DNA of 64,000 nt from positions 62,001 through 126,000 of the forward strand of contig NZ_JAHGAW010000005.1 of assembly GCF_018603885.1 (NCBI RefSeq), given 5' to 3'. The notes under the pieces were generated by a model. It was not told the origin of the DNA and searched no databases. It was given only the letters and a program-made list of their open reading frames with translations. This DNA comes from Sphingobium nicotianae (GTDB lineage Bacteria; Pseudomonadota; Alphaproteobacteria; Sphingomonadales; Sphingomonadaceae). This document shows positions 39,757 to 53,332 of this stretch, one piece after another (positions within the stretch are counted from its first letter, which is position 1; each line of letters starts with the position of its first letter). The position numbers and the translations under genes are program-made.

Positions 39757-40066
39757 TTTCTTTCCTCTCCAGCGCCGGCCTGTCTTCGTCCGACGATGTA
39801 CTGTGCGTCCGGCTTATATCTTATGGAAAACATCTATACTTGAACGGCGGCGGCGCAAACCGTTTCGAATGTTCGCGCTCGACGATGCCGCGCCATAAAA
39901 GCAAAGCGTTGCGAAAAGCCTTCGACAAAGCTCTTCATTTCACGACGGATGGCCCGGCAGTTCGCAACGGGCAACGCGCAGTTCGCGAAGGCCCATCGGG
40001 TGTTGGTGATCGCGCCCGCGAAACCGCGGACTTTCTCATTTTGATGTGCAGGAGCAGCGCTGGCCG
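39757..40066. other. Gap between paralogous small genes, no gene seen
   Basis: 310 bases. GC content drops around 39810-39840 (TTATATCTTATGG, AACATCTATACTTG), which is compatible with a minus-strand promoter for the downstream gene. A degenerate copy of the REP arm (GCCTTCGACAAAGCTC) occurs near 39919. No coding frame with a ribosome site found. Confidence 0.5.
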
Positions 40067-40450
40067 TCAGCCCCGGTTGACGCCGAGATGCTCGCCGCAC
40101 CACTGCCAGAACAAGCGGGACTTCTCCTGCACGTCCCGTGCCGAGGCGCGATAGGCAACCGGATCCTCATCGATCCTGACGGCCGGCCAGCTTGCCTGGT
40201 GCAATGCCAGGCCATAGCGCATCGCCGTGAATCGTTTGCTGAGCTCGCGGTGCATGTCGAGATTCCGGGTCAGGTCGGGGTCCTGATCGATCAGCGGGCT
40301 CAGCAACCCGATCTGTTCGGAGAGCTGGCGGCGCCAATGGACGAGCGCCTGCTTACGCTCCTGGTCGGTGCGCAGGCCGATGGCTTCGAGCTCCTTCTCG
40401 ATTGTCGCATAACGCGCGAGCGTCTCACGCAGTCGTGGCGAAACCTTCAT
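40067..40450 (-). CDS. Small protein of unknown function, second of the paralogue set
   Basis: A 127-residue protein from the ATG at 40450 (MKVSPRLRETLARY); a GTG at 40474 is also in frame. Segment LHQASWPAVRIDEDPVAYRASARDVQEKSRLFWQWCGEHLG closely parallels NQADWPAIRVRDNPEGYKDACRPVAERSGAFWQWVERELG of the protein at 39376-39756, giving the same closing FWQW. Helical and charged, cytoplasmic by appearance. It begins 24 bases after the stop of the third paralogue, so the two form one transcript. Confidence 0.72.
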   Translation of the reverse strand: MKVSPRLRETLARYATIEKELEAIGLRTDQERKQALVHWRRQLSEQIGLLSPLIDQDPDLTRNLDMHRELSKRFTAMRYGLALHQASWPAVRIDEDPVAYRASARDVQEKSRLFWQWCGEHLGVNRG

Positions 40451-40474
40451 CGACTCGATTCCCCAATGACGCAC

Positions 40475-40843
40475 CTATGGAAGGATACTTAGCGCCCAAG
40501 CGGCAAATTCGCGATTGGTCTTGATAATTGCGTCGGCGGAGGTGCGAAATTCGTCATTGCCGTCATCGAGCAGCACGGCGGGCCACTTGGCCTGATGCAG
40601 CGCGATGCCGGAGCGCATCTGCGCGAGCCGCTGACGAAACTCCGCTTCCAGGGTGGGGTTGGCCCGCAGGCCAGGGTCATTGCCGGCCGCTTCGGCAACG
40701 GCAATGACCTGTTTGGCGAAGGCCCGGCGCATTGCGATCAGCGCGGGCTTCTGGGAGGCGTCCTTGCGTGCGGCATAGGCCGTCTCGCCCATCTTGCGCT
40801 GGATGTCGACCATCTCCTCAATGAGGGTGCGCAAATGGGCCAT
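40475..40843 (-). CDS. Small protein of unknown function, third of the paralogue set
   Basis: A 122-residue helical protein (MAHLRTLIEEMVDIQRKMGETAYAARKDASQKPALIAMRRAFAKQ). It keeps the family core GIALHQAKWPAVLLDDGNDEFRTSADAIIKTNREFAAWAL but ends in AAWALSILP instead of FWQW. It starts only 5 bases after the ligC stop, so it belongs to the protocatechuate operon. Function unknown; a structural or regulatory helper of the pathway is conceivable. Confidence 0.75.
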   Translation of the reverse strand: MAHLRTLIEEMVDIQRKMGETAYAARKDASQKPALIAMRRAFAKQVIAVAEAAGNDPGLRANPTLEAEFRQRLAQMRSGIALHQAKWPAVLLDDGNDEFRTSADAIIKTNREFAAWALSILP

Positions 40844-40848
40844 CTACA

Positions 40849-41796
40849 TCAGCTCTGGCTCTCGAGCTGCTTCTCCAGCTCACCCAATACGCGGTAGCAA
40901 TCGAGCACCTTGGCGACGGACGAATTGGGCTCGCGGCCCTCGCGGATCGCGGCGATGAACTCGCGGTCCTGCAGCTCGATGCCGTTCATGCTGACGTCCA
41001 CCTTGGACACGTCGACAACCTCCTCCTTGCCGGTCACCAGATCGTCATAGCGTGCGATCCAGGTGCCGTTGTCGCAGATATAGCGGAAAAAGGTGCCGAG
41101 GGGACCATCATTGTTGAACGACAGGGACAGCGTGCAGATGGCGCCAGTTTCGCTGCGGAGCTGGATCGACATGTCCATGGCGATACCGAGCTCGGGATGG
41201 ATCGGGCCTTGCACGGCGTTCGCCTGCACGATCTTGCCAGCCTGATAGGCGAACAGGTCGACCGTATGCGCGGCATGATGCCACAGCAGATGGTCGGTCC
41301 ACGAGCGCGCCTCGCCCTTTGCGTTCATGTTCTTGCGGCGGAAGAAGAAGGTCTGCACGTCCATCTGCTGGATCGACAGCTCGCCGGCCTTGATCTTGTT
41401 GTGGATATACTGGTGGCTCGGGTTGAAGCGGCGCGTGTGGCCGACCATGCAGACGAGGCCGGTTTCCTGCTGCACCTTGAGCACCGCCTGCGCATCCGCC
41501 CAGCTGTCGGCGAGCGGAATCTCGACCTGGACGTGCTTGCCCGCCTTCATGCAGGCGATCGCCTGCTCGGCATGGAGCTGGGTCGGCGTGCAGAGGATGA
41601 CGGCATCGACATCGTCGCGGACAAGGACTTCGTCCAGCTCCGTGCCGCTATGTTTCGCGCCATATTTGGCGGCGACTTCGGCGGCCTGCTCGGCGCGGCG
41701 GCTGATGACCGAGGTGATCTCGACGCCGTCGATCAGCTTGAGGCCGTCGAGATGCTTTTCGCCGAACGCGCCGGCGCCTGCGAGGGCTATTCTCAT
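40849..41796 (-). CDS. ligC: 4-Carboxy-2-hydroxymuconate-6-semialdehyde dehydrogenase
   Basis: A 315-residue Gfo/Idh/MocA-family dehydrogenase that oxidises the LigAB ring-cleavage product (as hemiacetal) to 2-pyrone-4,6-dicarboxylate with NADP. N-terminal Rossmann motif MRIALAGAGAFGEKHLDGL, then VILCTPTQLHAEQAIACMKAGKHVQVEIPLADS; this EIP replaces the usual EKP of the superfamily, as in LigC-type enzymes. C-terminal domain includes GHTRRFNPSHQYIHNKI and WTDHLLWHHAAHTVDLFAYQ. Length equals that of SYK-6 LigC. A palindromic repeat fills the 180-base gap to ligB. Confidence 0.95.
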   Translation of the reverse strand: MRIALAGAGAFGEKHLDGLKLIDGVEITSVISRRAEQAAEVAAKYGAKHSGTELDEVLVRDDVDAVILCTPTQLHAEQAIACMKAGKHVQVEIPLADSWADAQAVLKVQQETGLVCMVGHTRRFNPSHQYIHNKIKAGELSIQQMDVQTFFFRRKNMNAKGEARSWTDHLLWHHAAHTVDLFAYQAGKIVQANAVQGPIHPELGIAMDMSIQLRSETGAICTLSLSFNNDGPLGTFFRYICDNGTWIARYDDLVTGKEEVVDVSKVDVSMNGIELQDREFIAAIREGREPNSSVAKVLDCYRVLGELEKQLESQS

Positions 41797-41821
41797 GGGG
41801 AGCGATCCTTTCCAAAACTCA

Positions 41822-41966
41822 ACCCCTCCCTTTCAAGGGAGGGGCAAGGGGTGGGTGAGGAGCGGCGGGGCTCAATGCCCCGGCGCGAGTTTTTCTGGGC
41901 GAGCTTGAACCCCACCCCAACCCCTCCCCTGAGCCGCAGGCGAGCGGCAGCTCAACGGGAGGGGCT
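41822..41966. repeat. Nested palindromic element in the ligB-ligC gap
   Basis: Outer hairpin CCCCTCCC-TTTCAA-GGGAGGGG (41824-41844) and the distal CCCCTCCC...GGGAGGGG arms near 41929-41965; inner hairpins GGGGC-TCAAT-GCCCC near 41867-41881 and GAGCCGC-AGGCGA-GCGGCAGCTC near 41931-41954. Lies within the operon transcript. Confidence 0.75.
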
Positions 41967-41976
41967 AAGTCAACCG

Positions 41977-43307
<1,331 letters not shown>

Positions 43308-43329
43308 GTTTCGCTCCAGCGGCTATGGC

Positions 43330-44355
43330 TCAAAGACCACGAGCCTTCAGTTTTGCATCGAGGCGGGGAAAGACCCGCCTCGTGTTACCCTCGAAAATGG
43401 CGTGACGCTGTTCATCGGTGATGGGAAGCGCATCGATGTAGCGCTTGGTATCGTCGAAATAGAAGCCGGTGGTTGGATCGATGCCGCGCACCGCGCCCAC
43501 CATCTCGCTGCCGAACAGGATGTTCTTGGTTTCGATCACCTCGTTCAGCAGGTTGATGCCCGGCTGGTGATAGACGCAGGTATCGAAGAACACGTTGTTC
43601 ATGAGGTGCGTGTCGAGGCTTGGCTGCTTGAGCATGTCGGCAAGGCCCCGGTAGCGCCCCCAATGATAGGGCACGCCGCCGCCGCCGTGCGGGATGATGA
43701 AGCGCAGCGTCGGGAAATCCTTGAACAGATTGCCCTCGAGCAGCTGCATGAAGGCGAGCGTGTCGGCGGCGATATAATAGCCGCCGGTCGCGTGCATGGC
43801 CGGGTTGCAGCTGCCCGAGACGTGGATCATTGCCGGCACGTCCAGCTCGACCATCTTCTCGTAGAAGGGGTACCAGAACTTGTCGGTCAGTGGCGGCTGT
43901 CTGAAATAGCCGCCGCTGGCATCGGGATTGAGATTGCAGCCGATGAAGCCGAGCTGGGTCACGCAGCGCTCCAGCTCGGCGATCGAGCTGGTCATGTCCG
44001 CCTCGAGCGATTGCGGCAGCATGCAGACGCCCGCGAAGACCTCCGGGAACATCGCCACGACGCGCGCGATCAGATTGTTGCAGGCCTGCGCCCACGGCAC
44101 CGCCACCGACTGGTCGCCGACATGCGGCGCCATGGCGGAGGCGCGGGGCGAGAAGATCGTCATGTCCGCGCCGCGCTCTTTGATCAGGCGGAGCTGGTTG
44201 GACTCGATCGTGTCGCGAATCTCGTCGTCCGAAATCTCGGGATAAGGCGGCGCGGCCTCGCCGGCCTTGAACGCGGCGGTCTGCTGCTGGCGCCACTCGT
44301 CATGCGCCTTGGGCAGGACCGTATAATGGCCGTGGCAATCGATAATCATCGTCAT
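43330..44355 (-). CDS. ligJ: 4-Oxalomesaconate hydratase
   Basis: A 341-residue amidohydrolase-fold zinc enzyme that adds water to 4-carboxy-2-hydroxymuconate/4-oxalomesaconate, giving 4-carboxy-4-hydroxy-2-oxoadipate. Metal ligands: His8 and His10 in IDCHGHY, His in MIHVSGS (about 178), His in IPHGGGG (about 223) and an acidic residue in ILFGSEMVG. The extended loop FIGCNLNPDASGGYFRQPPL is typical. Start ATG overlaps the TGA of the DUF1932 dehydrogenase gene (ATGA). Located directly upstream of ligABC as in SYK-6. Confidence 0.95.
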   Translation of the reverse strand: MTMIIDCHGHYTVLPKAHDEWRQQQTAAFKAGEAAPPYPEISDDEIRDTIESNQLRLIKERGADMTIFSPRASAMAPHVGDQSVAVPWAQACNNLIARVVAMFPEVFAGVCMLPQSLEADMTSSIAELERCVTQLGFIGCNLNPDASGGYFRQPPLTDKFWYPFYEKMVELDVPAMIHVSGSCNPAMHATGGYYIAADTLAFMQLLEGNLFKDFPTLRFIIPHGGGGVPYHWGRYRGLADMLKQPSLDTHLMNNVFFDTCVYHQPGINLLNEVIETKNILFGSEMVGAVRGIDPTTGFYFDDTKRYIDALPITDEQRHAIFEGNTRRVFPRLDAKLKARGL

Positions 44356-45235
44356 GCGGCGTCAGCCTTTCCTTGCATCTTCTCTTCTTGTTTCTTGGCG
44401 ATAAGCGCGAGCTTGGCAGCCAGGTCGCCCGGCATGTCCGCGCCCTGGAGCAGGTTGCCCATCGCCCGCTGACGCACGACCGTGCCCGTCGTCATGAGCG
44501 GCTCGACGCCCAGCTCATTGAGCGTGGCGACGACTTCCTCCATCTCGGCCGCACGGCGCGCGCCGTGGGCGAGCATGCGGTCGAGATTATAGTCGGCCTT
44601 TTGCGGCCAGTCGCCGCCAAGCGAGGCGAGCACCGCTTCGGTGACGCCCGCGGCTTGCGCGGCCAGCAGCATCTCGGCGGTCAGTGCCTCGATGCCCTTG
44701 ACCATGATGGAGCGCACCATCTTGGTCGCGCTTGCCGCGCCGATTGCCGCGCCGGAAAATGTGATGTTGGTAAAGCCGATGCTGCGCAGCATCTCCGCAG
44801 CGGCGGCGGCGGAGCGCCCGCTTATGAGCAGCGGCACCTTGAGCGCGGCCGGCTGGACCGGCGCCATGACGGCGACGTCGACATAGTGGCCGCCAACCGC
44901 CCAGATGACTTCGGCATTGCGCTTCTTGGTGCCCGGCGAGACGCTGTTGAGATCGCAGAACAGCGCGCCCCTGGGCAGCGATGCCGCTGCCGCCTGCGCC
45001 GCGATGGGCGTCTGGTCGGCCGTGACGAGGCTGAGCACGATCTGCGCGCCATCGAGCGCGTCGCCGAGCGTCTCGCAGCCGGTGACGCCCGCAGCGGCGT
45101 AGGCCGCGCGCATTTCGTCCGCAGTGGCATCGTTCAGGGTCTTGGCGTCGAACACGCGCACGGACTGACGCCAGCCGGCGGCCGTGGCAAAAGTGCGGCC
45201 GGCCTCTCCGAAGCCGATCAGGGCGATCCTCTGAC

Positions 45236-45239
<4 letters not shown>
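44352..45239 (-). CDS. NAD(P)-dependent oxidoreductase, 6-phosphogluconate/3-hydroxyisobutyrate dehydrogenase-like (DUF1932)
   Basis: A 295-residue beta-hydroxyacid-dehydrogenase-superfamily protein. N-terminal Rossmann motif RIALIGFGEAGRTFA, then VLSLVTADQTP, LFCDLNSVSPGTKK, VDVAVMAPVQP and the C-terminal DUF1932 domain (KMVRSIMVKGIEALTAEMLLAAQAAGV...). A catalytic Lys (SATKMVRS) fits the superfamily. The reaction is unknown. It is coupled by ATGA overlaps both to the upstream regulator gene and to ligJ, so it is made together with the protocatechuate pathway and may handle a side product or shunt of a hydroxy-oxo-acid intermediate. Confidence 0.85.
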
Positions 45240-48429
<3,190 letters not shown>

Positions 48430-48442
48430 CCGATCCTTGCGG

Positions 48443-48541
48443 TCCCCCGGCAAAGGCCGGCGTCCAGACTCGACGCAAAGCGCCGACCCGCGCTCTCGCG
48501 CGGCAATTCGTTAAGGGCTGGACCCCGGCCTTGGCCGGGGA
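48443..48541. repeat. REP-like inverted repeat in the ligU-ligI gap
   Basis: Left arm TCCCCCGGC-AAAGGCCGGC-GTCCAG (48443-48467) and right arm CTGGACCCCGGCC-TTGGCCGGGGA (48518-48541). Long enough to form a stable stem within the operon transcript. Confidence 0.8.
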
Positions 48542-48555
48542 ACATGGAGTGATAA

Positions 48556-49437
<882 letters not shown>

Positions 49438-49500
49438 ACTGGGTCATAGCCAGGGGGGATTGAACCGCTCAGACTGGTGGCACAGAAACTGGAGAGTGCG

Positions 49501-50976
49501 ATGCCATTTCCCGCCACCCTGGACTATATGGGCCTCAACAAGCCCGTCGGCCAGGAAGTCTCGATCAAAGGCCTGAAGCCCAGCGAGGGCACGATTCCCG
49601 CCGATGTCCGCGGCGCTTTCTTTCGCGCGGTGCCCGATCCGCAGTTCGAGCCCTTTTTCGTACCGGATACGGCTCTCTCCGATGACGGCATGATCAGCCG
49701 CGTGCTGTTCAACGAGGACGGCACGGTCGACTATGACATCAAATATGTCCAGACGCCGCGCTGGAAGGCGGAGCATGACGCCGGGAGGCGCCTCTTCGGC
49801 CGCTATCGCAATCCCTATACCAACGATCCGTCCGTCGAGGGCGTCGAGGGCACCGTCTCCAACACCACGCCGATCTGGCATGCCGGCACCTTGCTGATGA
49901 CCAAGGAGGACGGGCCGGCGATGCGCATCGATCCGGCCACGCTCGACACGATCGGCGCCTATGATTTCGGCGGCGCGCTCAAGTCGAAGACGATGACTGC
50001 GCATGTCCGCGTCGATCCCGAGACGAAGGAAATGTTCGTCTATGGCTATGAGGCGGATGGCCTCTGCTCCAAGACCATGTCCTATTGGTGGACCGACGCG
50101 CAGGGCAAGCTCGTCAGGGAGCAATTCTTCGAGGCGCCCTTCTGCAGCCTCGTGCATGATTTCACGATCACGCAGGACCATGCCATTTTCCCGCTCCAGC
50201 CGACCACGGCCGATCTGGAGATCGTCAAGGACAAGGGGCCGCACTGGGTCCACAAGCCGGACCTCGAATATCATCTGGGCGTGATGCCGCGTTATGGCGA
50301 CGTCTCGGACATCCGCTGGTTCAAGGGGCCCAAGGGCGTCTCCAGTTTCCACATGATGAATGCCTTCACGACGCCCGACGGCAAGGTCCATATGGATCAT
50401 CACGTCACCGACACGATCGCCTTCCCGCATATCCAGGCGGACAGCGGCATCAACGTGCCTCCATCAATGCTGGGCGGCGGCTTCCAGCGCTGGACGGTGG
50501 ACCTCAGCAGCGACAGCGACACGGTCGAGGTGACCCCGCTCGGCCCTCCCGGCGACATGCCCCGCATCGCCAAGAAGGACGAGGGCCGCAACTACTCGAT
50601 CGGCTATTATTGCAGCATGGACCCGCAGATGAAGGGGCCGCCGGTAATGGGCGGCGTTGTCGGCGCGATGTTCTCGGCGCTGCTGCGCAAGGATTTCGTG
50701 ACCGGCGCGATCAGCGGCTACAATCTCCCGCCCGCGCACGGCATGAGCGAGACAGTGCATGTCGCCTCGTCCGAGCCAGGCCATGAGGGCTGGCTGGTCG
50801 CGATCGTCGACCATGAACTCGGCCCCGACCGGTATGAGCATGCGGTCTGGATCTGGAACGCCGGCGATCTGCCCGCAGGCCCGGTAACGAAGATCCCGAT
50901 CCCGACCCGCATGCGCCCGCAGGTCCATGGCTGGTGGGTGCCAATGGCGGAGTATCGGACAGCGACGGCGGCTTGA
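49501..50976 (+). CDS. lsdA: Lignostilbene alpha,beta-dioxygenase (carotenoid-cleavage family)
   Basis: A 491-residue non-heme iron(II) oxygenase of the carotenoid cleavage family that cuts the central double bond of lignostilbene to two vanillins. The four-His iron site is present: His168 (TAHVRVDP), His219 (SLVHDF), His284 (SSFHMMNAF) and the C-terminal QVHGWWVP. Tyr102 and Lys135 correspond to the substrate-binding Tyr101/Lys134 of the studied LSD1; the segment where LSD1 has Phe59 reads PDTALSDDGM, so that residue may differ. Start ATG 49501 follows CTGGAGAG. It closes the ligK-ligU-ligI-lsdA run, the same arrangement as in SYK-6. Confidence 0.92.
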   Translation: MPFPATLDYMGLNKPVGQEVSIKGLKPSEGTIPADVRGAFFRAVPDPQFEPFFVPDTALSDDGMISRVLFNEDGTVDYDIKYVQTPRWKAEHDAGRRLFGRYRNPYTNDPSVEGVEGTVSNTTPIWHAGTLLMTKEDGPAMRIDPATLDTIGAYDFGGALKSKTMTAHVRVDPETKEMFVYGYEADGLCSKTMSYWWTDAQGKLVREQFFEAPFCSLVHDFTITQDHAIFPLQPTTADLEIVKDKGPHWVHKPDLEYHLGVMPRYGDVSDIRWFKGPKGVSSFHMMNAFTTPDGKVHMDHHVTDTIAFPHIQADSGINVPPSMLGGGFQRWTVDLSSDSDTVEVTPLGPPGDMPRIAKKDEGRNYSIGYYCSMDPQMKGPPVMGGVVGAMFSALLRKDFVTGAISGYNLPPAHGMSETVHVASSEPGHEGWLVAIVDHELGPDRYEHAVWIWNAGDLPAGPVTKIPIPTRMRPQVHGWWVPMAEYRTATAA

Positions 50977-51022
50977 GCCACGCTGATCGGATGCTAACCA
51001 ATGCCGCCTAGCGGGGGCATTC

Positions 51023-52054
51023 ATGAGCGACGACGTCCAACCTGATTCGATCGAAGAAGGTCCCGCGCCCGGGAAGCCCCTGCGGCCGCTCTGGCAACGC
51101 ATCGTCGCCGCGATCGGCATCGCGGCCCTCATGGGCCTTGGCGGCTACGCGCTCATCTCCGCCGTGGGCTCCGGTTCGGGCGCCCTGATCAGCTTCACTT
51201 TCCTGCTGATCCTGCCGGCGGCGATCTGCGGCCTTGTCTGCTGCGTCATCGATCCGCGCGGCCAGCGCAGCGGCGGTTTCTACCTGATGGTGCCGGTCTG
51301 GATCCTGCTCGCCGCCATCATATTGGGTGCAGTCGTCCTTCGCGAGGGCGTTATCTGCATCATCATGCTCACGCCGCTCTGGCTGATCAGCGGTGCGATC
51401 GGGGCGGGGCTGGGCTACCGGCTCACGCATCGGGCCACCCGCGAGAACCGAGCCTATTCGATGGCCCTGTTCGTGGCGCCGCTGGTCGCGATGCAGGTAG
51501 AGCCGATGATCCCCGTGCCGCAGACCTACGCGACCGTCACGCGGACCATTGTCGTGGCTGCGCCGCCGGAGCGCATCTGGCCGCTGTTGCGGGGCATACC
51601 CGATGTGCGTCCCGGCGAGGGGCGTTGGAACATCTCGCAGGATCTCATCGGCATTCCCCGGCCACTGGGCGCGCGGCTTCTTGGCCAAGGCGTGGGCGCC
51701 GAGCGCCTCGCCAACTGGGGCCATAATGTCCGCTTCCGCGAGCGGATCACGCAATGGCGCCCCGGTCGGCGGATCGGCTGGCGCTTCGTCTTCGACGATA
51801 TTGCCGGTTGGGCCTATACTGACCGCCATCTCATGCCGGACAGCCGCTATTTCCGCGTCATGGATGGCGGCTATTCGCTCGACCGCATCGACGCGCACCG
51901 CACCCGGGTGACGATCGATACCCGCTACTGGATCCAGACACCGGTCAATGGCTATTCGAGGCTCTGGGGCGAGCTGCTCCTCGGCGATCTCGAGAATAAT
52001 CTGCTGGCGCTGGTCAAGGCGCGCGCAGAAAGCGGGGCGCGGACGGCAAGCTAG
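51023..52054 (+). CDS. Membrane protein with C-terminal SRPBCC (START-like) domain
   Basis: A 343-residue protein. Residues about 20-160 hold four to five hydrophobic helices (IVAAIGIAALMGLGGYALIS, LISFTFLLILPAAICGLVCCV, LMVPVWILLAAIILGAVVL, IMLTPLWLISGAIGAGLGY). From about 172 a polyketide-cyclase/SRPBCC domain begins (TVTRTIVVAAPPERIWPLL...GWRFVFDDIAGWAYTDRHL...LGDLENNLLALVKAR). Such proteins bind lipophilic ligands; this one would present the pocket at the membrane. No closer function is evident. It lies just after lsdA on the same strand (46-base gap), so it may be co-transcribed. Confidence 0.78.
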   Translation: MSDDVQPDSIEEGPAPGKPLRPLWQRIVAAIGIAALMGLGGYALISAVGSGSGALISFTFLLILPAAICGLVCCVIDPRGQRSGGFYLMVPVWILLAAIILGAVVLREGVICIIMLTPLWLISGAIGAGLGYRLTHRATRENRAYSMALFVAPLVAMQVEPMIPVPQTYATVTRTIVVAAPPERIWPLLRGIPDVRPGEGRWNISQDLIGIPRPLGARLLGQGVGAERLANWGHNVRFRERITQWRPGRRIGWRFVFDDIAGWAYTDRHLMPDSRYFRVMDGGYSLDRIDAHRTRVTIDTRYWIQTPVNGYSRLWGELLLGDLENNLLALVKARAESGARTAS

Positions 52055-52070
52055 CCCGCGCCCCGGTCGC

Positions 52071-52814
52071 TCAATGTCCCGCCAGGGCGGCGACCATCTG
52101 GTCGAACCGCCCGTCGCGCTCGGCGTTGCGCAGCGGCAGGACATTCTGGACCAGGATTTCGCTCGGCGTCGGCACTTGCTGGAACAGGTCCATCACCTCG
52201 GCGGCATAATCGTCGAGCGGCATATAGGCCTCGACCTCCGACTGGCCGGGGGTCAGCTCGGTGCGCACGCCCGGAGGTGCCAGCTCGATCACCTCCACCT
52301 TGCCGGCAAGCTGCGTGCGCAGCGACACCGTCCAGCTGTGCAGCGCCGCCTTGCTGGCCGAATAGCTCGGTGTGGAGGCGAGCGGCACGAAGGCGAGGCC
52401 GGAAGTGGTGTTGATGATCGCCGCATCCGCCTGAGCGGCGAGATGGCCGATGAAGGCATTGGTCAGGCGGATCGGCCCGAGCACGTTGGTGACCAGCGTC
52501 TCCTCGGCAATGGCTGTGTCGCCGCCGTGTGTCAGGTCCTCTCGCTTCATGATGCCGGCGTTGTTGATCAGCACGTTGATCTGCGGGAAGCGGGCGATGG
52601 CCTCCTTGGCGAACGCCGCGATGCTGCCCGCATCGCTCGCGTCGACCGTCAGCACATGCATGCGCGCGCGGCCTTGGGCGGTTTCCTCCAGCGTCGCGGT
52701 AGTGCGCCCCGCGACGATGACGGTGTTGCCCAAGTCATGGAAGCGCTGCGCCAGTTCGCGGCCGATGCCGGAGCCGCCGCCGGTGATGAGAATGGTGTTG
52801 CCGCTGATCTTCAT
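52071..52814 (-). CDS. Short-chain dehydrogenase/reductase (DltE-like)
   Basis: A 247-residue classical SDR: cofactor motif TGGGSGIG, NNAG at VLINNAGIM, catalytic Ser in NTTSGLAFV and Tyr-x-x-x-Lys in YSASK. The ATG at 52814 has AAGGAG at good spacing; upstream in-frame codons run into the regulator's promoter. Together with the divergent HxlR regulator it forms a common pair in which the regulator senses an electrophile or phenolic and switches on the reductase. Substrate unknown. Confidence 0.88.
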   Translation of the reverse strand: MKISGNTILITGGGSGIGRELAQRFHDLGNTVIVAGRTTATLEETAQGRARMHVLTVDASDAGSIAAFAKEAIARFPQINVLINNAGIMKREDLTHGGDTAIAEETLVTNVLGPIRLTNAFIGHLAAQADAAIINTTSGLAFVPLASTPSYSASKAALHSWTVSLRTQLAGKVEVIELAPPGVRTELTPGQSEVEAYMPLDDYAAEVMDLFQQVPTPSEILVQNVLPLRNAERDGRFDQMVAALAGH

Positions 52815-52861
52815 GGTTCGTCTCCTTGAGGGGTATAGACGAGCGCCTATGTATCGCGTAA

Positions 52862-52876
52862 CTTTCGAATCGAAAG
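52862..52876. promoter_or_regulatory. Palindromic operator candidate between SDR and HxlR genes
   Basis: Perfect CTTTCGA-A-TCGAAAG in the 105-base divergent gap, 48 bases from the SDR start and 44 from the regulator start. Suitable for a dimeric HxlR repressor. Confidence 0.6.
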
Positions 52877-52919
52877 AAGGCACTGAAAAGATTTATACTA
52901 ACCAAAAAGAGAGTGTGAA

Positions 52920-53321
52920 ATGGCGACCGATCCGCAGATGCGCAGCCCCGAGACCTATGGCGAGATCGATCCGCGCATCGAGGCGCTGGTCCACGACCTG
53001 ATTGCCCAGGTCGCGGACAAATGGACGATGATCCTGATCGAGGTGCTGCACGATCATGGCGAGCAACGATTCACGCGTATCGCTGAAAAAGTGCCGGGCA
53101 TCAGCCAGAAGATGCTGACCCAGACGCTGCGCCAGATGGAGCGCAACGGCCTCGTCGTGCGCACCATCCATCCAGTCGTCCCGCCCAAAGTCGAGTATCG
53201 GCTGACCGATCTCGGCGTCAGCCTGGGCGAGGCCTTCTGCGGGGTATGGACCTGGGCGGAGGATCATCTGGAGACGGTCGAGACCGCGCGGCGCGGCTTC
53301 GATGGGCGGGCGACGGCGTAA
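52920..53321 (+). CDS. HxlR-family winged-helix transcriptional regulator
   Basis: A 133-residue HxlR protein: DKWTMILIEVLHDHGEQRFTRIAEKVPGISQKMLTQTLRQMERNGLVVR is the DNA-binding unit, VPPKVEYRLTDLG the wing, both strongly conserved in the family. It lacks the N-terminal Cys found in redox- or aldehyde-sensing HypR/YodB members (the only Cys is in GEAFCGVW), so the sensing mode is unclear. Divergent from the SDR gene with a palindrome between them; local autoregulation is likely. Confidence 0.9.
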   Translation: MATDPQMRSPETYGEIDPRIEALVHDLIAQVADKWTMILIEVLHDHGEQRFTRIAEKVPGISQKMLTQTLRQMERNGLVVRTIHPVVPPKVEYRLTDLGVSLGEAFCGVWTWAEDHLETVETARRGFDGRATA

Positions 53322-53332
53322 CCCAGCCCGCC

